In this document: one piece after another, positions 52,704 to 59,235 of the stretch
How positions within the stretch are numbered: position 1 is the stretch's first letter
Layout of the letters: each line of letters begins with the position of its first letter
Assembly: GCA_035946575.1 (NCBI GenBank)
Contig: DASYZG010000094.1
Location: forward strand, 1-64,000
Direction: 5' to 3'
DNA length: 64,000 nucleotides
Source of the DNA: Gp13-AA77 sp035946575
GTDB lineage: Bacteria; Acidobacteriota; Terriglobia; UBA7540
Made by a program: the position numbers and the translations under genes
Notes under the pieces: model-generated
What the model was told of the DNA's origin: nothing
What the model saw: the letters and a program-made list of their open reading frames with translations, nothing else
The model's database searches: none

Positions 52704-53261
52704 ATGGATGAGGCCAAACTGGAGATGGTTCTCTCACGGGCGATGAACGACGACGCCGAGGCCTTTGGCGAGCTTTACCGGCTCTTCCGGCCCCGCGTAT
52801 TCGGACTTTGCCGGCATCTGTTGGGGCGCCACGAGGAGGCCGAGGACGCTACCAGCGAGGTCTTCGCGCGCCTGCCCAGGGCGATCAAGCGCTATGAAAA
52901 GACGCTGCCGTTTCCGCGGTGGCTGCTGAGCGTCACCAGCCATTATTGTGTGGATCGCTTACGGCGGCGGCAGCTTGAGCAAAGGCTGTTCGAGGCGGAG
53001 CCGGCGGAGGCCCTGCAACTGCCGTTGCACCAGACCTCGCCTTTGCAGCAGGTGATCTCCGACGAAGGCCGCGACCGGGTGCGCAAGGCGATCCAGTCGC
53101 TGCCGGAACAGTACCGGATACCGCTGACGCTGCGCTATTACAGCGACCTCAGCTACGACGAGATCGCGGAACAGCTCAGTTTGAGCCGGCCGAACGTGGC
53201 CACGCTGATCTTTCGCGCCAAGCGGCAGCTGAGGCGGGCACTGGCGGGATCGGCGGCGTGA
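52704..53261 (+). CDS. ECF-type RNA polymerase sigma factor
   Basis: This 185-residue sigma factor has region 2 at about 20-90 (FGELYRLFRPRVFGLCRHLL, EEAEDATSEVFARL) and region 4 at about 125-180 with the helix-turn-helix LSYDEIAEQLSLSRPNVATL. GGAG lies seven bases upstream of the ATG. The next gene on the same strand, 118 bases on, encodes a protein with an anti-sigma zinc-binding head, so the two form a sigma/anti-sigma pair. The promoters it reads are unknown. Confidence 0.88.
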   Translation: MDEAKLEMVLSRAMNDDAEAFGELYRLFRPRVFGLCRHLLGRHEEAEDATSEVFARLPRAIKRYEKTLPFPRWLLSVTSHYCVDRLRRRQLEQRLFEAEPAEALQLPLHQTSPLQQVISDEGRDRVRKAIQSLPEQYRIPLTLRYYSDLSYDEIAEQLSLSRPNVATLIFRAKRQLRRALAGSAA

Positions 53262-53375
53262 TGAGACCAGTAGTGAGTGCGACAGAAGCAAGTGACGCGT
53301 GGCGAGAATTGAGTCATTGGTGGGGTCATTGAATCAATGCGGCTAGCCGCCAGCCACGAGCCATTTCAGGTTCAA
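53262..53375. repeat. degenerate short-word repeat tract
   Basis: The spacer between the sigma and anti-sigma genes is built of imperfect words: GTGAGTGCGAC, AAGTGACGCGTGGCGAG, TTGAGTCATTGGTGGGGTCA with TTGAATCAATG. It resembles other intergenic tracts in style but not in exact sequence. Confidence 0.45.
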
Positions 53376-53379
53376 ATAT

Positions 53380-54930
53380 ATGGACCACTTTTCTGAGCTG
53401 ATTTATTCGATGTACGCGGACGGCGAACTGCCGGAGCCGGAGCGCCCGCGGGTTCAGCAGCACCTGGCGCAGTGTGCGGCCTGCCGGGCGCAGCTTGCGG
53501 CGCTTGAGGTCGAGAACCGGGTTCTCGCCGAAGTGTTCCGCATGACCGCAGAACCCGAGTCGGCCCGGGCGCGGGTCGGCATCGGACGAAGCCTCCTGAT
53601 CACGGTGGCATCGGCGCTCGCGGTCGCGCTCGGCTTGGATCGCCTTCTCGCGGCCATAACGTACTTTGTCCCCGACCTGGGCTCCTGGATGAGGGGCTTC
53701 AGCTTCGGCTGGCTGCAAAACCTGATCTTCAGCAACGCCTTCGATTTGATTCGGGAGGGTCCCGTGATGCTCAATGCCCTTGTGACTGTTCTGGGCTTGC
53801 TCGTGCTGGGCGCGATCCTGTTTGGCGTGCTTCGCCACTTTACCTCGCGCCACCCCATGTCGATGGCCCTGTTGGCCACGCTTTTGCTGGGCGTGATCGT
53901 TCCCCGGCCGGCTTCGGCCCTGGAGCGCCGGCAGGCAACGAGGCTGCGTGTGGCGCCGGACGAAACCGTGCGGGAATCGCTGATCGCGCAGGGGGACGTG
54001 GTCGAAATCGACGGCACCGTCGATGGGAGCGTGGCGATTACCGCCCGGCTGGCCGTGGTTCGAGGGGACATCAAGGGGAACCTGTTCGCTTTCGCCCAGG
54101 AAACGCAGGTCCTGGGAACCGTCGAGGGGAGCGTGTACGCCTGGACCAACACCTTGACGGTATCGGGACATGTGAACCAGGACATCGTGGTCGGGGCCAA
54201 CAATCTCCACCTGGAGGGCACGGTCGGCCGCGATGTCACAAGCTTCACGGGAACGGCCGACGACAGCGGGACCGTGGGCCGCAATCTTCAGGCATACGTG
54301 GGTTCACTGACGGTAAGTAAATCGGCGCGGATTGGAGGAAATCTCGAGGCCCACGTCCACCATGCACAAGATGTGAACGTCGAGAGCGGGGCTGCTGTCG
54401 CAGGAAAGACTCAAGTCCTGATCGAAAAGAAGGAGCCCAACCGGTACGCCACCGCGCACTTCTACTATTGGCGGGCGATCTGGCTGGCGGGAGCGTTCAT
54501 TCTGGGTCTGCTCTTGTACCTGCTTGCTCCGGGGCTGTTCAGCAGGCGGCTCGACACGGGAAGCACGCTCGGGTGGAGCTTCCTGATTGGTCTCGGAGTT
54601 TTCTTTGCCACGCCCTTTGCGGCCGTCCTCGCCTGCTTCACCCTGGTGGGGATCCCTGCGGCCGTGGTCGCGCTGGTGCTTTGGCTCATCAGCTGGATCT
54701 TCCTGGCCAAGGTCTTTGTGGGTGCGGCGCTGGGCCGGAGTCTGTTGCGCGGCCGGCCGGTGGAGGCGCCGTTTGCGCTGGCACTGCTCATCGGACTCAT
54801 CATCGTTTCGATTGCCGTCAATCTGCCTTACGTTGGGTTCTGGCTGGGTGTGCTGGTTGTCATGGTAGGACTCGGGCTGCTGGCGAGCGGGGTGCGGAGC
54901 GGGACGAAGAAGCCGGTGGCTACGCTCTGA
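53380..54930 (+). CDS. anti-sigma zinc-head protein fused to a membrane-embedded bactofilin-like domain
   Basis: The 516-residue protein starts with an anti-sigma zinc motif (H28-x3-C32-x2-C35), then membrane segments at about 71-95, 130-152 and 160-178; the last resembles an internal signal sequence ending PASA. A repeating beta-solenoid of the polymer-forming (bactofilin-like) type occupies about 190-348 (VEIDGTVDGSVAI, VRGDIKGNLFAF, VLGTVEGSVYAW, LHLEGTVGRDV). Four more membrane segments follow (about 366-386, 396-422, 424-446, 464-502). The adjacent sigma factor is the likely partner of the head. Known bactofilins are cytosolic or membrane-associated polymers. The fusion suggests an envelope-sensing anti-sigma factor, but topology and function are inferred. 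Confidence 0.78.
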   Translation: MDHFSELIYSMYADGELPEPERPRVQQHLAQCAACRAQLAALEVENRVLAEVFRMTAEPESARARVGIGRSLLITVASALAVALGLDRLLAAITYFVPDLGSWMRGFSFGWLQNLIFSNAFDLIREGPVMLNALVTVLGLLVLGAILFGVLRHFTSRHPMSMALLATLLLGVIVPRPASALERRQATRLRVAPDETVRESLIAQGDVVEIDGTVDGSVAITARLAVVRGDIKGNLFAFAQETQVLGTVEGSVYAWTNTLTVSGHVNQDIVVGANNLHLEGTVGRDVTSFTGTADDSGTVGRNLQAYVGSLTVSKSARIGGNLEAHVHHAQDVNVESGAAVAGKTQVLIEKKEPNRYATAHFYYWRAIWLAGAFILGLLLYLLAPGLFSRRLDTGSTLGWSFLIGLGVFFATPFAAVLACFTLVGIPAAVVALVLWLISWIFLAKVFVGAALGRSLLRGRPVEAPFALALLIGLIIVSIAVNLPYVGFWLGVLVVMVGLGLLASGVRSGTKKPVATL

Positions 54931-56095
54931 GCGGGTTTTCGGCGGGCTTCGACGGCTCGGGCGAACCGGGCGTGCCGCGATCCCTGGCATTGCGTTTCGA
55001 GCCCAGCCAGGCCAAGGGGATATCGAAGAGCAGCGCCTTCGCCGAGTGGCGCAGGCTGTCATGAATGAAACAGACGTGAGTGCACCAGCACTGGTCCCGC
55101 ACGATTGAGTCAAGTTCCTGCCTGCGAGTCAGCGTCGCCCAGAACTTCCCGAAATCACAATCAAAGTCCCGTAGATTCCCCAGCTTTCCACGCAATTCGC
55201 AGGCGCGCAGGTCGCCATTGTAGTCGATGACGATGGCCGTCTCGCCGGCGGTGCAAGGCATGGGCCAGCGATGAGGCCTGGTCGCGTTCTCGAGCTGGAC
55301 GCGGTTGTGGAAGGCAAGCGTTCCCTCATAGTAAGCCTGTGCCACGGCGCCGCTCATTCCCTGGTAGCGCCGATTCCAAGTCGCAGCGTAGTGCCGGTAG
55401 TAGGTTTGAAGCCGCCGATAAAGCGCCGGCAAGCGATCGGCATCCAGAGACTTCAGACCTGGTTCTTTGGCCCCGCCACGAATCAGGTTGAAGTAATGCC
55501 CATCCACGGCGCAGTTGGACTTGACGAATTCCGCCATCTCGACCACGGAGTCGAAGTTCTCGGCGCAGATCACGGTATTGACGTTCAGGCGGAGACGGGG
55601 AAATCGCGCGCGCGCCGGCTGCAACGCTTCGAGGGTTGCCAGAGTCTTCTGAAAGTTCCCGGGCACGCCGCGGATGGAGTCCTGCATGGCGCCGAGTCCG
55701 TCGAGAGCAACGTTGAGGTCGAGTTCGAGATCCGGGTTCCCAACCAGAATCTGCTCCACCCAGTCTGCCGTTCGTCCGGGAAACAGGCCGTTGGTGGGCA
55801 GATTCACCCAGCGGATGCCGTTGGTCTCGTAGAACAGATGGATGATGCGGGTGAGTTCCCGCCGCAGCATGGGCTCGCCGCCCGAGAGCCACAGATCGGT
55901 GAAGGGCGGCATCGATCGCGCGAGCTTCTGGATCTCGTCCCAGGTCAGATCGCCGCGCTGATTCAGTTCCTGCCAGTAAAAACAGGTGCGGCAGCGCGCG
56001 TTGCAGACCGAAGTGACGAAGAAAATCAGGGTCTTCAGCCGCCGCGGCCGCGTGAAGATCTCGCGCAGATTGCCGATTTGCGTGTGCCGCGCCAT
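54920..56095 (-). CDS. radical SAM protein with SPASM-like C-terminal Cys cluster
   Basis: This 391-residue enzyme has the [4Fe-4S] motif C-x3-C-x2-C in VCNARCRTCFYW (about 32-39) and the SAM-contact GGE in LWLSGGEPML. The C-terminal Cys residues (PCTAGETAIVI, CELRGKLGNL, CWCTHVC) could hold an auxiliary cluster, as in SPASM/twitch proteins. These modify peptides or small molecules; the substrate here is unknown. It converges on the anti-sigma/bactofilin gene with an 11-base overlap of the 3' ends and lies next to a TonB-dependent receptor gene of the same direction (52 bases). No precursor-peptide gene is visible nearby. Confidence 0.82.
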   Translation of the reverse strand: MARHTQIGNLREIFTRPRRLKTLIFFVTSVCNARCRTCFYWQELNQRGDLTWDEIQKLARSMPPFTDLWLSGGEPMLRRELTRIIHLFYETNGIRWVNLPTNGLFPGRTADWVEQILVGNPDLELDLNVALDGLGAMQDSIRGVPGNFQKTLATLEALQPARARFPRLRLNVNTVICAENFDSVVEMAEFVKSNCAVDGHYFNLIRGGAKEPGLKSLDADRLPALYRRLQTYYRHYAATWNRRYQGMSGAVAQAYYEGTLAFHNRVQLENATRPHRWPMPCTAGETAIVIDYNGDLRACELRGKLGNLRDFDCDFGKFWATLTRRQELDSIVRDQCWCTHVCFIHDSLRHSAKALLFDIPLAWLGSKRNARDRGTPGSPEPSKPAENPLRA

Positions 56096-56146
56096 GGACT
56101 ACCTGATCCCGGGCCGTGGCTCCCCCGCCACCAGCGCCCCCAACAC

Positions 56147-58792
56147 TCAGTATAAGATGTCGAGATAAGCGTCGTACAACCGATGCTCGAGACCTGCAAA
56201 CTGTCCGAAGTACGGGGAGGTGACGTTGTTGTACACGTCGCGCGGATTGTAGTGGTTTGTGAGATTGAAGGCCGAGACGGACAGGCGCAACTTATACTTT
56301 CTCACCCAGGGCAGAAAGGTGATCCGAAAGTCCTTGGTGACGTTCAGGTCCAGCGAGGCAAAGGCGGGGAAGCGACGGCTGTCGGGCGCGCCGACATAGT
56401 TCTGGAAGACGTCAAGGGCCGAATAAGGGAAGCCGGAGTGGATATCAAAGACCGGGCTCACCCTCATTTCGTAGGGCAGTTTCAGACTCGACCACGTAAC
56501 CACGCGGTCGGGTATGTTGGAAGGCAGCGGCCCGAATTGATTGGGCACGATGACCGGAGCCTCGAAAGGCGTGTAGATCGCCGACAGGGTGTTCAGGTCG
56601 CCCCTCGCCCTGCTGTGCACATAAGCGACGTTCACGTCGGCTTGTTCCACGGGCCGCAAGCGCAGGCTGGTTTCGAATTCGTCGTAACGCGACACGCCCG
56701 TGTTGGTGAGCAACAGTGTGGGCGCGGTGCCCGGAACCGTGAGCGGGTTTATGGTGAACTCCTGGAACGTCCGGCTGGAGAGGAAGCTCGCCTTCAGCAG
56801 CACCGCCGGGGTGAATTCCCGGTCGAACTCCAGGTTCCAGGTGAGGTTGTGAGGGGTTGAATCCAGGCGGTTGTGAGAGGGCACGATCTGCTGGCCGTTC
56901 TCCTTCACCTCAATGTAGGCGTTCTGGTAAGTGACCGGAGGTGCGAGCGGCACCCCCTGCCCGTTGTACAGGGTCACGACGCGGTCGGGGTTCTGGGTGA
57001 AGTCGCCGGCCAGGAGCGGAACGCGATCGTAGAACACGCCGATCCCGCCGCGAAAGACGGTCCGGCCGCTCGAACCCGGCGAATAGACCAGGCCGGCGCG
57101 CGGCGAAAAGGCGGCGGGCTCACCGACGGTCTGATAGGAGTAGCGCAGCCCGTAGTCGACGGACAGGTTATCGCGGAAAGCCCAGCGGTCTTCCGCAAAA
57201 GCCGCGAATTCGGTATCCGTGGCGTGAAGATTTCCCGCCGGAGTGAAGTTGATGCTCTCCGCGAGGGTGCCGTCCTGGCGATCGAGCAGCACCGGGTGCG
57301 ACACGCTGGTTCCGGCGTAGGAGCGGCGGTCGATCTCAATTCCGGCTTTCATACTGTGAGTGCCGCGGAAGTGCCTCTTCGGGAACTGGTAATTCTCCGC
57401 CACCTCTTCATCGTCGCTGTAGCGGGCATACTTGTTGAAGAAATTCCCGTTCCAGGCGAACTCGACCCCTCGGGCCAGATTCGGGCCCGGGGTGATGACC
57501 ATGTCCGCAGTCCCCTGGCCGTAGGCGTTGCTGTCGAACTTCATGTACTGAAACAGGGAGGTGAGAATGCCGCCGGAGGCAAACAGATAGCGATCCGTGC
57601 AGCCGGTCGAGACGCCCTTCTGGCCGTAATTAGAGGAGGCCGACTGCGGGATCAGCGAACTGATGTCGGCATATTCGCGGCGGAGGGGAAAGACGTCCAC
57701 GTTCCCCGTAACGACCTGGTGATCCGAGGCGATGTACTGAAAATTGCTGAAGGAGTTGAAACCCTGCTCCCTGATTTCGTTGTGAGGCCAGGCCAGACCG
57801 CGCACGGGCTGATTGTTCACGTCGTATTCGAAGGCCTCGGAAAAGTTCAGGTGATTGCTGATAACCGGCCCGGTCATGTAGAAGCGCGGTTCGTCGGACG
57901 CGATTCCGATGATGTCTCCACCGTTTTTGATGCGAGGGGTGGGTACAAAATCGTTGAGCTCCCAGTGGAAGCTGCTGGACGGCGCCTTGGTTTCCACCGT
58001 GGTCAGGCCGCCCGAAAACCGGCCGTAGTCCGCGAGCGGCGTGGTCTTGTAGACCGAGAGCGTCTGCACCGCGTCAATCGGAATTTCAATCGAGAAGGCG
58101 CCGGTGACCGGGTCCACCATCTCCGCCGAGTCCACCAGCAGCAGACCCTCGTTTTCAACCTGGCCCTTGATGTTGATCCTGCCGTCGGGCGTGCGCACCA
58201 CGCCGGGCACGAGCGGCAGCGCGGCCTTGAACTTTTCCTGGATCAGCGGCAGGGTGCGCAATTCGGTGGCGTTCAACTGGGATGGCGGCGCCGCGCCCTG
58301 TTGCTCGACGTCCGGCGCCTTGGCCTGAACTTCCACCCGTTGCTTTACCACCACCTCTTTCGACATTAAGAAGTCGAGCGCAGGATAGCTTTCCTCGGTG
58401 ACGACGACGTCGCTCTTGACGACGGGCTCGTATCCCACGGCGGCACAGCTCAGCGTGTACGTGCCCACCGCAATGCCCGGAAAAACGAAGCCGCCCTGCG
58501 CGTCCGTGGTCGCGGAAATACCCTGGCTGGGCAGGACTCCGCCGCTCAGCGTGCAAGATGCTCCAGTGATCGGCTGACTTTGCTCATCGAGGACGCGGCC
58601 GTTCAGGTCCTGGGTGGCACCTGCGACCGGATGTGCTCTCGCGGGCGCGCCCATCGCGAGCAGAACTGCTGCTGCGATCAGCGCGCGGAGGGTATGGCAG
58701 TGGTGATGCACCCCATACGGCGGCCGCCGTCCACCCGGCCGGGCGGCAGGGCATGCCCCGGGTGCAGTGGCGGAATATAGCGTGCTGTTCAA
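56147..58792 (-). CDS. TonB-dependent receptor with carboxypeptidase-regulatory domain
   Basis: The 881-residue outer-membrane protein has an N-terminal basic/hydrophobic segment (LRALIAAAVLLAMGAPARAH) acting as signal sequence, so the true start may be downstream of the listed one. A carboxypeptidase-regulatory-like domain (about 62-140, LNGRVLDEQSQPITGAS), a plug (about 170-280) and a beta-barrel follow, ending in an aromatic residue (DAYLDILY). It belongs to the Oar/CirA-like receptors of Acidobacteriota. The ligand is unknown. It lies just upstream of the radical SAM gene on the same strand. Confidence 0.88.
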   Translation of the reverse strand: MNSTLYSATAPGACPAARPGGRRPPYGVHHHCHTLRALIAAAVLLAMGAPARAHPVAGATQDLNGRVLDEQSQPITGASCTLSGGVLPSQGISATTDAQGGFVFPGIAVGTYTLSCAAVGYEPVVKSDVVVTEESYPALDFLMSKEVVVKQRVEVQAKAPDVEQQGAAPPSQLNATELRTLPLIQEKFKAALPLVPGVVRTPDGRINIKGQVENEGLLLVDSAEMVDPVTGAFSIEIPIDAVQTLSVYKTTPLADYGRFSGGLTTVETKAPSSSFHWELNDFVPTPRIKNGGDIIGIASDEPRFYMTGPVISNHLNFSEAFEYDVNNQPVRGLAWPHNEIREQGFNSFSNFQYIASDHQVVTGNVDVFPLRREYADISSLIPQSASSNYGQKGVSTGCTDRYLFASGGILTSLFQYMKFDSNAYGQGTADMVITPGPNLARGVEFAWNGNFFNKYARYSDDEEVAENYQFPKRHFRGTHSMKAGIEIDRRSYAGTSVSHPVLLDRQDGTLAESINFTPAGNLHATDTEFAAFAEDRWAFRDNLSVDYGLRYSYQTVGEPAAFSPRAGLVYSPGSSGRTVFRGGIGVFYDRVPLLAGDFTQNPDRVVTLYNGQGVPLAPPVTYQNAYIEVKENGQQIVPSHNRLDSTPHNLTWNLEFDREFTPAVLLKASFLSSRTFQEFTINPLTVPGTAPTLLLTNTGVSRYDEFETSLRLRPVEQADVNVAYVHSRARGDLNTLSAIYTPFEAPVIVPNQFGPLPSNIPDRVVTWSSLKLPYEMRVSPVFDIHSGFPYSALDVFQNYVGAPDSRRFPAFASLDLNVTKDFRITFLPWVRKYKLRLSVSAFNLTNHYNPRDVYNNVTSPYFGQFAGLEHRLYDAYLDILY

Positions 58793-58890
58793 GAGGTCTT
58801 CCCCGCTCTTAACTCCTTAGTGAAGGGCTGCCGGTGGCGTGGCGCCGCGTTAAGGTGTATAGTGAAAAATAAGGGGGCAGGAGGTGTGCG

Positions 58891-59118
58891 ATGCCCGGGA
58901 GCCGGACGGCTGGCAAGAGCGCTGTGAAGCTCACTCGGCAACGCAGGTGGCAGCTCAAGATGGCGAGCTTGCGCCGTTGTCAGATTTGCGGGAAACCAAC
59001 CGAACATTACAAGACCTATTGTGACGAGCATGCGATGTGGAAGCGGAAGCTGCGTCGGCGCGCTTCCCATTCCAAACCGTGGAAGCCTGGCGCCAAAGGC
59101 AGGCCACCACTCCTCTGA
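58891..59118 (+). CDS. small zinc-binding, strongly basic protein
   Basis: The 75-residue protein carries C30-x2-C33 and C44-x2-H47 (CQICGKPTEHYKTYCDEH), a compact zinc-finger-like unit, inside a very basic sequence that may bind nucleic acid. AGGAGGT at 58879-58885 is five bases from the ATG, and a TATAGT lies at 58858. It diverges from the receptor gene. No family is recognised. Confidence 0.55.
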   Translation: MPGSRTAGKSAVKLTRQRRWQLKMASLRRCQICGKPTEHYKTYCDEHAMWKRKLRRRASHSKPWKPGAKGRPPLL

Positions 59119-59235
59119 TCCGCAGGTTGCTCGACCCACCTTTTCTGACAGCCCACCCCTTGCAGCAATTCCTGCGATCGCTGCCGCAACTTCAAAAGCG
59201 CCTGTCGCGACTGTGAAATCTGCGCAAGCCGTGGA

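Noticed and set aside
59119..59235. Possible tRNA or small RNA between the zinc protein gene and alaS
   Set aside because: No TTCRANYC loop or cloverleaf could be traced, and no promoter or terminator frames the segment.
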